The position numbers and the translations under genes are program-made. A stretch of 64,000 nt of DNA, taken from the NCBI RefSeq assembly GCF_030272615.1, contig NC_081406.1, positions 398,199,939 to 398,263,938 on the forward strand, in the 5' to 3' direction. This document shows positions 1-15,227 of this stretch, one piece after another (position 1 is the first letter of the stretch; each line of letters begins with the position of its first letter). The notes beneath the pieces were generated by a model, which made no database searches, was not told the origin of the DNA, and saw only the letters and a program-made list of their open reading frames with translations. The stretch comes from Cryptomeria japonica. Lineage: Eukaryota; Streptophyta; Pinopsida; Cupressales; Cupressaceae.

Positions 1-1692
1 GACATGAAAAAATAAGCACGCAAGACATTTACTATTGGCATGTTTGGCATAATTGATAAGGATGAGATGATGATGGATGACTGTACTGGTAGAGGAAAGA
101 TGACATGATCAGTTATTTGTATTGTCATTGATGGCAACCAGGGTCAACTGATGTTTAATGACGTTTATAGTTGATTTTCGGTGATTGACTTGTTGGCTAA
201 GTGAATTGGTCTAACGGAGTAAGTGTTTGACAGTTTGACAGAGTTTACCGACAAGACTGTGAATTAGGACCTTAACCGGTAAAGCAAATAAGTTTTGATG
301 GAATCAGGTGATTGGCGATGTTTGGTGACTTATGGTTTGAAACATAAGCTTTTATAATGGATTTGAGTATGTAACTAGAATCGCATCCTATGATGGTTAC
401 TGGAAGGCATGTTTTGAATTTTTGATGAATTTTTGCTAGGGTTTAAGAAGGGTTTAAGGACCAGTGAACAATTCTCTTAACTAGTAATGATTTTTGGTTT
501 GGCGATGATCTACATCAAGTTCACGTGTTGATGATAACGCGACACAAAGCGCATGATATGTTTGAAAGATGTTTTGGTGCATTTGGAGAACGAATTTATT
601 GGGAAAGTGCAAAGTGCTTAGCGGAATATGCTAAGGGTTTGACTTTATATGAGATCGACTTGCTGTGATGATTTATGATCATTTAACGACTGATATTGAT
701 TTGTAATTGATTGTAATGATCCCTATGCTGATCTATAATGAGTTGTAAAGATCGATGATGATCTATGTAATAAGTCTTCAAGTTTTGATGCTGACCTAGT
801 TGTAAAAGTTATTTATATTGGTAAGGTTGATGTTTTTCAAGTGTCGGTGATTTTGAGAAGTGTAAGAAGCCGAACCAGTGTGTGTGAGAAGATCTGGCAG
901 TGAGATGCTAACTTATAACTTAATTGGATCTGATCAAGAAAGCAGTTGAGTGGTATACATAGATCATTCATTGTTGTTGTCTAACAATTACTGTAGCTAA
1001 AATCCCTTAACCCGGTAGGTTCTAACAGGCCTCATATTGTAAAATCCCCTAATAGGGTGACTCAATATATGAGTTCTAAATACTCTTGCGAGGTTGATCC
1101 TAACAGATCAAAGCTTCTAATAGGGCTGAGGTAAATCCCTTAACCGAGTGACTCCTAACAGGGTCTGCTCCTAATAGGGCATTATTGTAAGCTTCTAACC
1201 GGGCTTGGATCCTAAAAGGGTACATTCTAAAAGAGTGCAAAAATATTTGTGGGTACCAATTCCCACCGTGGTTTTTCCCTATTTGGGTTTCCACGTGAAA
1301 ATCATGGTGTTCATGTGTGGAATTCTTTTCTTGTGATGTTCATGTTTTATTTCTATTAACTGGTTAAGACAATTTACGTTTGTTTATCAAAGATCTTAAA
1401 GTGGTTACTGGCATTGATGATTATATGATTGATGAAGCATTCTGATCAGTTAATAAGTTGGTAATAGTATCCAGTGATTTGATATTGAATTGATGGCTAA
1501 TCTGATTAATAAGTTTGTAGAAGGGGAAATGATTATCTAAATCTAATAAGGATATCTGTTATGAAGAAGAATTGGTTTAAGTGTTGAATATTTTCCGATC
1601 TAAGATAAGTCTATTTTGGTGTTGAAAGTTTCAATTTTTGTTAATATTGATTCACCCCCCTCTCAGTATTAACTGGATCCTCGAGGATTAAT
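1..1692 (+). repeat. Sir-1: 3' part of a Sirevirus-type Copia LTR
   Basis: This has the same layout as the LTRs of Sir-4. An array of short CCC...GGG inverted repeats lies at about 1000-1220, then the 'cccaccgtggtttttcc' and 'tttccacgtgaaaa' block at about 1258-1300, then the C-tract motif 'gattcacccccctctcagt' near 1649-1668. The LTR begins before the window. Its right end is approximate because no clear CA end, primer site or TSD is visible after 1692, so it may be a solo LTR or a truncated one. No coding sequence is seen. Family assignment is by internal comparison with Sir-4 at 42059 and 48056. Confidence 0.7.
1003..1220 (+). repeat. CCC...GGG short inverted-repeat array in the Sir-1 LTR
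   Basis: Repeated units of the type 'cccttaacccggt', 'cccctaataggg' and 'cctaacaggg' occur every 20-35 bases. Each can pair with itself (CCC with GGG). The same array occurs at the equivalent place in the Sir-3, Sir-4 and Sir-5 LTRs. Confidence 0.65.
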
Positions 1693-3504
<1,812 letters not shown>

Positions 3505-6114
3505 TGTAGTTTCCCTCCTAGGCTTGCATTTTGATTTATGCATCGATAGACATATTTGGATTCTTATGTGATGTTTTGATTCATTGTTATGATTCTATTT
3601 CTATCTTAGATGGTTTTGATGATAGTAGATACTTTAGGTGGACATATGCTATTTGATGACTTATGTGGATAATTGATACATCTTAGACTATATTGATGAT
3701 GGACCTATATTTGCTGGTTTATATGTGCTCATTATTTATGATGGATCATATTGCTTATGTGATTTTGATGACATTAAGATTACACTAACCCTACTCTATG
3801 ATTATGATAACTAAGTTGATTTTTTGATGATTGTGATTGTCTTCTAGTGTCTTCATGATTAGAGACAATGCCATACCACTCATTGTGAACATGATATGAC
3901 GTTGTGATTCTCTATCACTTGCCTGATTATTTATGATGTATCTGTGTTATATATATGTTGTATTGAGTTTAGTGGTGGATATAGGTTTGCAGGTACCAGA
4001 CATTGACTCCACCTGGTTTCTCAGGTCTGAGCATGTCTTTATCCCAATGCAAGTTGTTGGAGATGGCATGTGTTTCCCTCTTACACTCTAGGCTTAAGTT
4101 GTTCACTTTTTTTATTTTGTGTTGTGGCGCAAGTCAGTGGTTAGATTTTTGAGTCGTTGTTCGATTCCATGTTGGGTTGCCTTGAGGTGATTGTTTGTGA
4201 TTAATATTTAATTAGCATTTGATTAATATCGTATTAATATTATAGTTTGATTATTTATTTATTATTTGGATGATTATTTAATGTTTATTTTTATTGGCTT
4301 GGTTAATGATTAGTTGACTTCGATTTATTTTATTATTTGATTTATTTTTGTTGGTTATTTATTATTTATTTATTAATGTTTATTTTATTATTTATTTATT
4401 ATTGTTTAATTATGATTTATTATTTATTTAATTTTATTTAATTATTGTGGAGTTTATTTATATAGTTTTATTTGATTCATTATTTATCCCTTGGATATTA
4501 TATTTATTACCTTTCCTATTATCCTATTGGGTTTTATTTATTATTAATTTACTAATATTTATAATATTATTGCTATTAAATATGTATTAACCTTGTTATA
4601 TGGATATTGGATATATTATCTATTCTACCTACCCGTTTACCTTATTGGCTAGATTGTGGGAGGTAAGTAAATAATATTATTAAATATTATTTGCCTCGAT
4701 ATTGTGTATGGTAGGTATATTATATAGTTTAATCGAATATTTTGATTGGTCAATATTTTCTTACAGTTTTGATTTTGATTTTTATAAATTGGGCTCTCTA
4801 AGAATTCACAGAGGTTGGCTTGTCAGAGTTCACTTGGAATTGTCTGAAGGATTCTTTCTTTGGGTTTGTTTTGGATTTACTTTTGGAGCTTGCTAGATTT
4901 GGGATTGCTCTTCGTCAAATTTCTTTTGTCATTGCTTCAATTTCCAGGTCGATTTTGGATACCTTGTTCTCAATTTTTGCTTAAGAAAGATTGTTTTCAA
5001 GTATCTGTAAAGATTTTTTGGGGAGATTTGAGAATAAATAGTTAAACTATTATTATTAGTAAATTGAAAAGAATACTTTGGGAAAAGGATTTATATTTGA
5101 TTTTGAGATTCTGTATGAGCATTTTCGGGAAGGCCATTTGTGTATGTTTGTCATTTTTTTATAAGTTTCATGTGAATGTACTATGGTATTGATTTGGTTT
5201 TATTTGAGGCTCTATTTGCCACTATATACCTTGTTTCAGGACTTTCTTGTATCATTTGTCCTTTCGGTTGAGTAGATTAAGGAAGGGTTGTCTATGTCTA
5301 AGTATGTACAATCTATTGCCAATGAATATTGTTAAATAGTTGGAATTTGGTCTTGTTGGCCTTCTAGAGATTTTTTATTTATTTCATTTTGGTTTTACGA
5401 TCCTTTAGGGTTGATATTGTGCCTATTGTGAAGTCAATGTCCAAATCTGGGCAAGTTTGAGTCATTCTGGGTCCCGTTTCTTAAGTTTCTAGATTCTGTT
5501 TGAAATGCGCCAAAAGAATGATCAAAAGAACCATAGAAATCATCATATGCACTAGAAGAATGGTCTTATGTGCCACTATATGTGTCAAATGCACTAGACT
5601 AGGTTTTTTGAGCTTTTGGATAGTTTTGACCCTTCTAGGTTGGTTTTTCCGATCTGTTTTGATTCTAGAGGATTTTATTTGATGTGTTTTATATTCTTGG
5701 GGAATTTTTCTATTCATATTTGATGCATTTGTATTCATTTGAGCTCCAAAAATGATTTTTGTACTTGTCCATTGAGGTTTTGTTGTGTGCTCCAACAAGT
5801 TCAGTGAATCCTTGATGTTCGAGGATGGACTATTGTTGCTCCAGTGGGAGGATATGTTGTGCCTCACTATAGAGGATTATGTTGTGTTCTTTGAATTATG
5901 TTTTTCCCCTATTTATGTCTATTTGTCCTTGTTTATGCTTTTTGAATATTGTTGTAATTTGGCATTGTGAGCTTTATGGCTTGGTTCTTGATGTAAAGCT
6001 CTTTGTGGATGATTATGGGCATTATATATACTTTTTGATTGAATGATAATTTGATGTTATTTTTATTTTCACCCTAAGGTCTTGGTCCATAAATAGGGGA
6101 AGTGGGCTATTACA
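3505..6114 (+). repeat. Chr-2: chromovirus-type LTR, 2.6 kb, plus orientation
   Basis: It starts TGTAGTTTCCCTCCTAGG, close to the Chr-3 LTR start (TGTAGTACCCCTACTAG when read on its own strand), and ends GGGCTATTACA, close to GGGGCATTACA of Chr-3. The 'ccacctggtttctcaggtct' block at about 4011-4030 is shared with Chr-1 and Chr-3. Flanking pentamers (acaat left, tgtgt right) do not match, so this is not a simple solo LTR with an intact TSD. Nothing resembling gag or pol follows. No coding sequence is supported. Confidence 0.65.
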
Positions 6115-7285
6115 TGTGTAAGACTAGAGTCATGAGCAATAAACCTCTAGGAAGGGGTCTATACCGGATGGGAGCACATGAAGAGTTTTATTTTATAATT
6201 GCAAGTGATAACTTTAATAAATTGATTAGTGGGTTGGGTAATTAGGATTCACTTAATCAAGATAATGAAATTAAGTTTGTGCCCCAATGGAGAGTCCCAG
6301 GGAGGTTGTTTTGGGATCTAAGATTGGGAAGACTATTGGAGCGGTGAACCAAGCTCTCTTGTTTGGCTCCAAGGTTGAGGCAGATTCCACATGAGGCTAG
6401 CATGTGATGACATTCTTCCCTAGATGTGTCCATTATCCTTATGCCTTGATTGTTGATTATGCCTCTAGGAGTTTATTGATTTATGATTAGTCTTGTGATG
6501 TGATTTTACTCATTATTTATGGTTGTTATCTTGTGGATGTCTTGTTGAGTCCCTTGGTTGTTAGGTGTCAACCTAGGTCTTGAGTGTGAGTTGGAACCCC
6601 GTGTCATCTCATAGCGTGGGGGGTGGTTCCTATTTGGTTCCACATGCTCAGGTGGTTTGATTCCTTCTTCCATTGGGATGTTCTCCTTTTGATGGATGTG
6701 TGTGTGGATATGTATTATATGATTCTTCACTATGCGGATAGATGTGGAGCTGAATTATATCTATTGAGATAGTTATTTGTATCATGATTACATTTTAAAT
6801 GTAAAAGAGACTATGTACTTGAACCATGTATAATTATGTAATAGGATATGATGGTGTAGAGTCCATGATCTTGTAATGGATATGATTATGTATTCATTGT
6901 ATATTTCATGTTGTAAGAATATTGATTATGTTAAGATTGAGATCTTATGTTGGATTAGGAAATTGATTGATTAGATTATGTGCATTGTTGTTGTATCAAA
7001 TGGTTCTTGAATTGGTCTAATAGCATGAGATCCTAATTGGAAAGAAGATTAGTACTTGTTGTTATAATCTTGCATATGTTGGTAGATAGTAGTCTTCATG
7101 AAATATGTAATGGTTATTCTTAAGGAAGTATTCTAGTTAAATTTGTAAAATAAGGATATATGTATATAGATTCATGATGTGATAGATGAATAATGGAAAG
7201 ATATGGGAATTAGGAACATTTTCTTTGGTATTGTAAAATGAACTTAGACGTTAATGGGGTTATGTAGATAGGCGTTTGATAACTA
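6115..7285. other. No recognisable feature
   Basis: AT-rich sequence with short frames only. It continues across the NAG-1 insertion into 14690-15222. I see no domain, RNA gene or terminal repeat. It could be old retroelement internal sequence, but I cannot support that. Confidence 0.5.
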
Positions 7286-7290
7286 ATAAT

Positions 7291-8413
7291 ATTTGGAATC
7301 AAGTGAACAATGAGAGGGGGTGCTGAATAACTGTTCAACAATTTTAACTTTAACAACCTAATTTTTCAACCACTTAATGCAAATGAAGAAAAAAAAAAGG
7401 TGCAGAACCATAAAGCCAAGATCAACAACACCATAACACCAAGAATCTTTACATGGAAACCTAGTTAAGGGAAAAACCATGGTGGGATTCAAACCCATAA
7501 TATTAATATACTATGTTAGAAGTATAAAAATATTACATAAGGGGAATGCACATGCATTCAGGCACACTTCCTAGAGCTTACTGCTCAAAGTTTACAATAA
7601 GGGATACAACCTGGAAGGCTCACTATCTTAAAAAATGATTATAAGGAATACACAAGGGTTTGAACTATTTAATAGCATCAAAAAATGCCTGAGTATAGTT
7701 TCAGTTAAGCTCAAAAATATATTCTTACTCGGTTCTACAATACTGATCTATTCTGACATTCTGCAAAATACTGGAGCACAAATATTCACCTTGCACATGT
7801 GAAACTGCACATAATCGATCATTCACACATCCCACATAATCATCGATCTACCAAATGATCAAATCAATTGGTCTTATATATCCGCATCACCAATTCTTGG
7901 TCAAATCCATGTCGGTCCAAAAACCACATAACATGCAACATGAGACATGTTACCCAATTTGGTTTAATCTGATCCATAAATAACTAAATGAACCAATACA
8001 AAATGTCTATATGCTTCCCATATGTCAGCTTAACTACCTCGATCATGCAAACAATCACCAAAATTACTTTGCATGATTCACACATTACTGCTAATGAACA
8101 TTGTTCTAATATAAAACTATCTACTGGATCTTTCAACTTACTCAAAACTTATCACCAAATGCCATAAACCTGGAATAATGCATGCCACATGATCAAAATT
8201 CTTCACCAAACTCTGTAAAGAAAAATACTTAACTAGAGTGATCCGCCCACCGAAACACTATATACTACCAAATATACTATTCTACTCACCAGACCTTATT
8301 GAACCTCAATCAATATTTTGATATGAATGAATCATGAACTACAGATGCTAATCCTGATATGAGTTTCCATGAATTACAATATATCAATATACATGTAGTA
8401 TCCCTTGCCAATA
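7291..8413 (-). repeat. NAG-1 3' LTR
   Basis: It matches 13549-14684 over its length, for example the shared run 'aattttaactttaacaacct' near 7342 and 13600. The inner end is GCCAATA where the other LTR has GCCAACA. Confidence 0.88.
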
Positions 8414-8427
8414 ATCTCCCCCTTTGG
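8414..8427 (-). promoter_or_regulatory. NAG-1 polypurine tract
   Basis: CCAAAGGGGGAGAT on the minus strand, directly against the 3' LTR. It primes plus-strand DNA synthesis. Further purine runs follow upstream on the minus strand near 8543-8552 and 8590-8600. Confidence 0.85.
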
Positions 8428-8669
8428 CATTGATGACAATACTTAGTGAAAAATGACTAAGTGTCAGACCAAAACCAAAGTACTGTACACTCTGCAACCA
8501 AGAATCTAACTGTCGGATTCCAAAGAACCAAATAATCAAATATCTCCCCCTAAGATTAACATAAGATCAACATTTTTTACTCATCTATTCTTCCCCTTTG
8601 ACATCAATGACAAAGGTATGGTTCTGGATATTAGAAATGATATTTACATATGTACACAGTCCTTACATA

Positions 8670-11600
8670 TTCATAAAATAATGAAGATATCTACAAAAAT
8701 GTTCTTCAATGATTGCAGATGGTCATCTCATCCCTTCTCCATATTCTCCAAAATTGATACGAGGGTGTTGAATAGATATGCATGCATCTCTGCTGCCCTA
8801 AGATATGTAGGAGCACTTTTATTCAATGCATTATGAGCATCCTATAGACTACTAAGTAAAGTGTCTAATAGGGGAGTGATTATATTCATTAGATTTCCCA
8901 CTCTTCCTACAGCCCTATCTTTTTCCTGACTCAGACTCTTGATTTTATCCAATAGAGATATCACCTAATTTTCTCAGTTTCTTGCAAAAATGGACTGAGG
9001 ATCATAAGATTGAGATAGGATGGCCAACTTCCCTTCACACCCCTTTATCTTCTTGTCAACCTCAATAGTGAACTTAGGAAATAAGAGGCATGGCTTGTAG
9101 ATTATTCCTCCTCCGACCAGTGCATCTTGAATGCCTTTAATGCAGGTGACCAAAATTTTTCTATCACCTTCAATCATTTTTAGAACACTCCTCATCCTCA
9201 TAGCATTAAAATTTCTTAGAACCTTTGCCTCAACAACTTTCTCTAATGATTCAAAATGAGAATCAACTGACTAAAACAAACTTTTCAGCTTTCCAGAGGG
9301 TGTGTTTGATGAGTCCTTCTTGAAGGATGGTAAAATATTCTCAAGAACACTTATTGCTAATGATATCACCTCACTTTCCTCCGTGTGATATTTCAGCAAG
9401 TCTTCACTTGCTTTATCTTGAGAAAGTGCGGTCGATTTGAGCACCTAAATAGAGGATAGAGAGTGAAGATTGATGGGGCCTTGGGTGAAGTCTGTATCAC
9501 TTATGGTCTGCTTCTCCTTCTAAGATTTCATAGTATCTCTTGCCACCATAATCTGCTCAACCTTTCTTTCTATTTCCTCTGCTCCCTTCTTTGTCTCCAC
9601 TACCTTCCTTGCTTCTTCCTTAAGATCAACAACTACCACTAGAGGGTTTAGAATACCCTCACCCACATCATTTTCCTTCTGATTTACATCTACCTCTACA
9701 GTTGTAGTATCCTCAACTCCTACATCTCTCGAAGCATCTAAGTCATCCTGTTGGGCTATGTATTCTCTCGGTTCATCAACTTTTGGCTCATCTCCTAGGG
9801 ATAGAATTCCTAGGACTTCTAGAAACTTTTGAACATCTTCCTAAGATTTATCAAGAATAGCCTCATACTGATACTTCAAAAGAATTTTCCTCAAAATTTG
9901 TTTAGTCTCTTTGTAAACGTCCTCATTTTTTCCAATCATTAATATGTTCACTCTTTATTTGCTTTTGATCTTTTCTTTGTTCTCCTTAAGAATTATATCT
10001 ATTTCCTTTTTAGAAATTACTAGACAAAGTTGCACTAACACATACTCCCTTATCCTCTTTTCTTCCAAATTTGTAGTCTCTTTCCTTAATTATAAGAGAT
10101 CATATAAGCTCTTTGGAACTTTTTATACAATCTCAATGAGAGCCCTATTATACTTATTCAAATATACAACTGTGGCCTCTTCCAATGATTTCTTTCCTTT
10201 GTCATCCAATAGATCATAAAATTGATAAAGTAGTTTGAAATTACCTTATTTAGTTATTACTTCCTTTACTTGCTTTAGTGTTATTCCAAATTGTTTTTCT
10301 TTAGCTCTTGCCTTCTTTCTAGGTTACTCCTCATCAGATGGTTTCTTCTTGACAACTTTGTTAGCTATAGCACTTTTATTTACTTCTTTTATGGCTTCAT
10401 CAAATTTAGACTCTTCTTCTTCTACAAAAGTTGCGGCATAAACTCTCTGTGGTTGTTCTTTCTTCCTCTTCACTACTCCACCAGATGGCTGGGTTTAGTT
10501 GAATTGGGTGGTTTCTGAGTACCGAAGGAGGGTGCAAAATTCCTTGTCTGCCTTAGCTTAGGTGGAGGGGTTTTGGGTTTGGCTTCCTTGGGCTTGACAA
10601 TATCTTCATCCTTCAAGATGTTCTTCTCTTTGTCTCTCCAGAATGCCTCCTTGGTGATCCCCAAGCTCTTTGCTAGTTGCTCCACCTCTTGCCTTACCTT
10701 CTTCTATATCTTAGGTCTCTTGAACTGAGAATATAGGATTAAGCTCTTTTCCTTATATATGTCGAACTTCTCCTTAGACTTATCCACCAACTTTATCAAT
10801 AGGTGTTGAGCATATGACTCAAGTACACGTCCTTCAACTTCATACCCCATGGGTATTATCCATGATGTCCTTGGCTCAATGGATTCTATAAGGTATTGGT
10901 CAGTGTCTACCATAAAGTAGATAGTGTCTTGATACTTCTCAATTATCTCTTTAGGAATCCTTTCTCTACTTTGCATCATGCTTTGAAAAGTTTTGAAGCA
11001 TCCCCAAAGTATTATTTTCTATCTTGTTAATCTCCTAGAATCTGAAGTGTCTCTTTGATCTGCACAACCATAGACTTATCATAGGCCCATTGAACCTTTC
11101 CTACTCTTATAATCTCATTCATGAAGTAAAAGTATAGATAGACAATCAAAGTTCCGAATTCAAATGCATGCTTCTTGTCTTGCTTGATTTTATTTAGATT
11201 TCTCAAAAGCTCTCTCCAGAGCACCTCACACAGGTCATACAACTTATCCTCTTTCAAGATTTGGTAGGCAACATAGATGGTCATACTGGATACTGAATTG
11301 TCCTGATTGGATTGATAGATTTTGTATCCTATCACCATCGATGCAAATTTGATGTCATAATTGATTATGTCATTGATAGTCATTGTCCTCTTGTCAAATT
11401 GGGAACTCGTTAACTCCGTTAATGTCTGGTTTTTCACATTTCTTAGACCAGGTACCCCACTAGTCAAGTTTAGATAGGTTATCACCTTGATTGTTGTCTT
11501 GGTGATCTTATGTGGTTTGTCAAGACACATGAACTCATCAAGAATTCTGCTCAAGATATATCGAACCCACTTAGGTTCATCAAAATCTAGAAAATTCACA

Positions 11601-11892
11601 AATTGTGCGAAACCCTTTTCCTCAAGAGTTTTGAATTCTGGTTTTAGGTTTCCCATTCTGTCAATCATATGATCTATGTAGAGATTTAACATTTGGACAT
11701 TCCCAAGTTCTTCAATAATACAGTGACTATAAACCCTAATGTCCTCCACATGTAAAATATTCCATATGGGACTAATGAAATTGCCTGATTCAGATTGTCT
11801 TCCATTGACTTATAGGGGTGTTTCTTGAAGATTGGTTTAGCCCATTCAGTTACATCAACTACTAGTGGGGTTGCAACACTAGTTGATGCCAT
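8670..11892 (-). pseudogene. NAG-1 ORF2, broken; protein of unrecognised function
   Basis: It reads leftwards from a start at 11892 (MASTSVATPLVV). The best-preserved piece is 11749-11027 (240 codons), joined to the N-terminal piece by a frameshift near 11750. It aligns by eye with ORF2 of NAG-2, NAG-3 and NAG-4: a 'VEDVRAY-H'-like block (here MEDIRVYSHC), an 'F-CLDKPHKITK' block, a 'MVIGYKIYQSN' block and a 'LYDLCEVLWRELL-NL' block. Downstream pieces at 10979-10704 and 10685-10473 continue the alignment. The C-terminal part, to about 8670, keeps only short matches and may be a coiled coil. There is no polymerase motif. I do not recognise the fold; it is probably an accessory protein of the element family. 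Confidence 0.6.
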
Positions 11893-12319
11893 ATCAAAAA
11901 TTTAGGTTTCAAGCTGAAAAAGTTCTAACAAAGAAATACCTCTTCAATCTTCAACTAGATGCAAGATCTCTTTGACAAATCTCTTTTGCTTTGGAATGAC
12001 CTTTGCCATGCTCTACTTCTTTCTCACTTCAAATGCAAAGTGAGAAATGAATGGTTAATTTTCCTTTTATCCTTTCCATCCCTAACTTTTCACTGTAATA
12101 AATGCACTATTCCCTAATTCATCCGGATACTCTACATTTCACAAAATATATTTTGTGGACGTTCATATTTTCTCCAACTCTTCCTGAAATCCATCATAAA
12201 CACATGGAAACATCATATATACCTCTGCAACTTGCCAAAATTAGGCACCGATCTCAAATAGGGGGTTTGAAATATTTTCATGAAAGCTTCCCCCAAGGTC
12301 GGATGCCTTAACTTTAGTT

Positions 12320-13480
12320 ATTGGATGAGGTTCCAGCACCAAAATTAGGCGTGGACCCATTCCCTGCATTATCATCACTCTTCTTAACCTGTCTTCTTCA
12401 TCTGATCTCTAATTTCCTCAACATTTTGTTTACCCTTCTCATCAGCCTTTACATTTTTGTTATTGTCTTGTGGACCTCTCTTATTCATATTTATGCTTTT
12501 GCAATACTTAGCAATGGGATTGGATTTATTGCAAGCATGGTGAACAACATTTATTTACATAGGTTTGAAATTCATATGGTTTCTTCTTGTTCTACATTGA
12601 TTGGTAACATTTCCAAACCTACCACGTGCATAACATCATACATTTTTCCTATTCTGAAAGTTATTTATCATTCTTCTGCATAAATTTGCCTTATGACCAT
12701 ACTTATTGCATTTGAAACATTGACTGCTAAAAGATGAACTATTATTGATCATCCTATTTCTGCATTGACTAGCCATATGACTAAATTTATTGCAAACAAA
12801 ACAATTACCATTGAATTTGTGAGCATTGGGTTGTCTTATCAGAGGCCTTCTTGAGTTATTCTTCTTTTGTACTGACTTGGAACTTTCACCTTTCTCAAAT
12901 CAAAGACAATGTGTATCATTGGGATTCTTTTGATTTGCAAACATCTCATCTAGCCTTGATGAACAGATCCAAAACTTCTCCTTGTACTCATTTGAAGCTT
13001 CAAGGTCAAACATAAGAAGTAGGACCTACTTTCCAAGATCTTCCTCATGTTCTCTAGCATCTTGAAGATCACTTATCAATTGTCCATTCTCATGCTCAAG
13101 TCTACAACATTCTTCGGATGTGTCTTTCAAGGGTGAGCAAGATTTTCCTCATTCTTCTTCCTTTCTTCAATCTCCCTTGTCAATTTCATCACAATGGCTT
13201 CCATCTTATTTTTCTGAACTACATTAGCTCTAGCAATTTTGTCACATTCTTATATCTTTTCCTTCAAGGCTTCTTCATCAATGCTTTGAATTTCTTTCTT
13301 CTGAAGCGGATCAATAAGCTCCTTTCTCTTTTCCTTGGACTTACTCAATTGCTCCTTTAATGTCTGAATGAAATTTTCAGCATCCTTGAGATTTGTTTTC
13401 AATTCCCAAACTTTAGATTTGGACTAATCAAGATCATCAAGTGTAACAAGTAGCTATTGTCTAAAACCACTGGAATCCAT
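12320..13480 (-). pseudogene. NAG-1 ORF1, broken gag-like protein with zinc knuckles
   Basis: It starts at 13480 (MDSSGF), 55 bases after the primer site, where gag begins in Copia elements. The N-terminal half is a charged, Leu/Glu/Lys-rich coiled-coil-like region with several stops. The C-terminal half has CCHC zinc knuckles: C-F-V-C-N-K-F-S-H-M-A-S-Q-C and C-F-K-C-N-K-Y-G-H-K-A-N-L-C, encoded between about 12690 and 12815. The family normally has four knuckles; the remaining ones here are degraded. CCHC knuckles bind nucleic acid, so RNA packaging is the likely role (family knowledge). No protease follows. Confidence 0.65.
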
Positions 13481-13534
13481 TAAGACACCTTCCCTGATAT
13501 TCCTCAAGCTGTTAGGCTCCTTCTGAGGAACTAG

Positions 13535-13546
13535 GTTCTGATACCA
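13535..13546 (-). promoter_or_regulatory. NAG-1 primer binding site
   Basis: TGGTATCAGAAC on the minus strand, two bases from the 5' LTR. The first ten bases match the complement of the plant initiator Met tRNA 3' end (TGGTATCAGAGC in Sir-4). Confidence 0.85.
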
Positions 13547-13548
13547 AT

Positions 13549-14684
13549 TGTTGGAATTAAGGGAACACTGAGAGGGGGGGGGGGTGAATCAATGTTTAGC
13601 AATTTTAACTTTAACAACCTGATTTTTCAACCACTTAATGCAACTGAAGGAAAAAAAGTGTAGAACCATAAAGCCAAGATCAACAACACCATAACACCAA
13701 GAATTTTTATGTGGAAACCTGGTTAAGGGAAAAACCAAGATGGGATTAAAACCCACAATATTAATACTCTATTAGAAGTATAAAAATATTACATAAGGGG
13801 AATGCACATGCATTCAAGCACACTGCCTATATCTCATTGCTCAAAGTTTTGAATAAGGGATAGAAACTGGAAGGCTCACTACCTTCCAAAATGATTATAA
13901 GGAATACAAGAGAGTTTTAACTATTTAATAGAACCAACAAATGCTTGAGTATAGTTCTGGTTAATCTCAAAAACATATTCTTACTTTGTTCTACAATATT
14001 GCTTTGTTTTGATATTCTACAACATACCGAAGCATAAATATTCACCTTGTGCATGTGAAACTACACACAACCAATCATTCACACATCCCACATAATCATT
14101 GATCTACCAAATGATCAAATCAATCGGTCTTAAATACCCACATCACCAACTTTAGGTCAAATCCATGTCGGCCCTAAAACTACATAACACACAACATGAG
14201 ATGTGTTACCCAAGTAGGCTTAATCAAATCCCGAAATAACTAAATGGACCAAAACAAAATGTCCATACACTTTCCATATATTGGCTTAACTACCTTGATC
14301 ATACAAACAACCACCAAAATTACTCCACATGATCCACACACATAATCTTCACACGTTACTGCTAATGAACATTGTTCTACAAGAAAATTGTCTATTGAAT
14401 CTTTCAACTTACTCAAAACTTATCACTGGATGCCATAAGCCTAGAATAATGCATGTCACATGACCAAAATGCTTCATTGAAATCTGTAAATCAAAATACT
14501 TAACTAGAGTGATCCGTACACCAAAACCTTGTATACTACTAGATATACTGTTCTACTCACTGGACCTTACTAGACCTCAATCAATCTTTTGATATGAATG
14601 AAGCATGAACTGTGGATGCTAATTCTGATATGAGTTGCCATCAATAACAATAGCTCAACATACATCAAGTATCTCTTGCCAACA
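13549..14684 (-). repeat. NAG-1 5' LTR
   Basis: It runs TGTTGG...CCAACA when read along the plus strand of the window. The C-tract motif appears as 'gagaggggggggggtgaatc' at 13571-13590. It pairs with the LTR at 7291-8413. Confidence 0.88.
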
Positions 14685-14689
14685 ATAAT

Positions 14690-15222
14690 CTCATGGTAGG
14701 AAGAAAGAAATTGAGTAAGACTTAAATGGAATGGAAGTTAATAATTTAATGATATGGATGTGTTAATGTGTTGTTGCCAGTAAGTAATGATGTTGGAATA
14801 CATTAGGGAGAGAGAATGGATGTATGTATGATTTGAGATGATAATGATTATGATGTTATTTTTTGATCATGATATATGTTACTATGAATATGGTTATGCT
14901 AAGTTGTTTATGCAATCATGATATGTTATGATTTATACTTATGATTAATAGTAGATTTATATGATGCATTAGTAGATATTTTTTACGAAAAAATTATCCT
15001 TATTTGTTAGTTAGTTTAGCCATTTTCTCTAGGATATTTTGGCAGGAATTACAACAATACATCATCGTCAATAACCTCATCATATCCAATATAATCATGA
15101 AATAAGGTTAGTGCATAACATGATATCATCATAAGAAATATAAACCACCACATGCATATAATGAGTGCACATAAATATCCAAGTATATGTCCAACCATCA
15201 TAATAGAGTATACCATCGACCA
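14690..15222. other. No recognisable feature
   Basis: Continuation of the sequence into which NAG-1 inserted. AT-rich with runs of 'gatatg' and 'tgatta' type words. No ORF or RNA gene is supported. 15045-15222 together with 40335-40503 may be one Gypsy LTR fragment split by NAG-2. Confidence 0.45.
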
Positions 15223-15227
15223 TATAA

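Larger units (their letters stand above)
7291..14684 (-). mobile_element. NAG-1: non-autonomous LTR retrotransposon, complete, 7.4 kb
   Basis: Two LTRs of about 1.13 kb flank a 5.1-kb interior. TSD ATAAT lies at 7286-7290 and 14685-14689. A primer site complementary to initiator Met tRNA lies beside the right LTR and a polypurine tract beside the left one, so the element reads right to left. The interior holds a gag-like ORF1 and a long ORF2, both broken, and no protease, integrase, reverse transcriptase or RNase H. The left terminus has changed from TGTTGG to ATTTGG. It is the most diverged of the four NAG copies: its LTRs are about 200 bp longer and its ORF2 is less similar to the others. 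Confidence 0.88.

Noticed and set aside
5481-5867. A 128-codon minus-strand frame
   Set aside because: It lies in the Chr-2 LTR, matches no domain I know, and has no counterpart in the Chr-3 LTR.
11027-11749. A host protein gene (240-codon open frame)
   Set aside because: It aligns with ORF2 of three other NAG elements and lies inside a bounded LTR element with a TSD.
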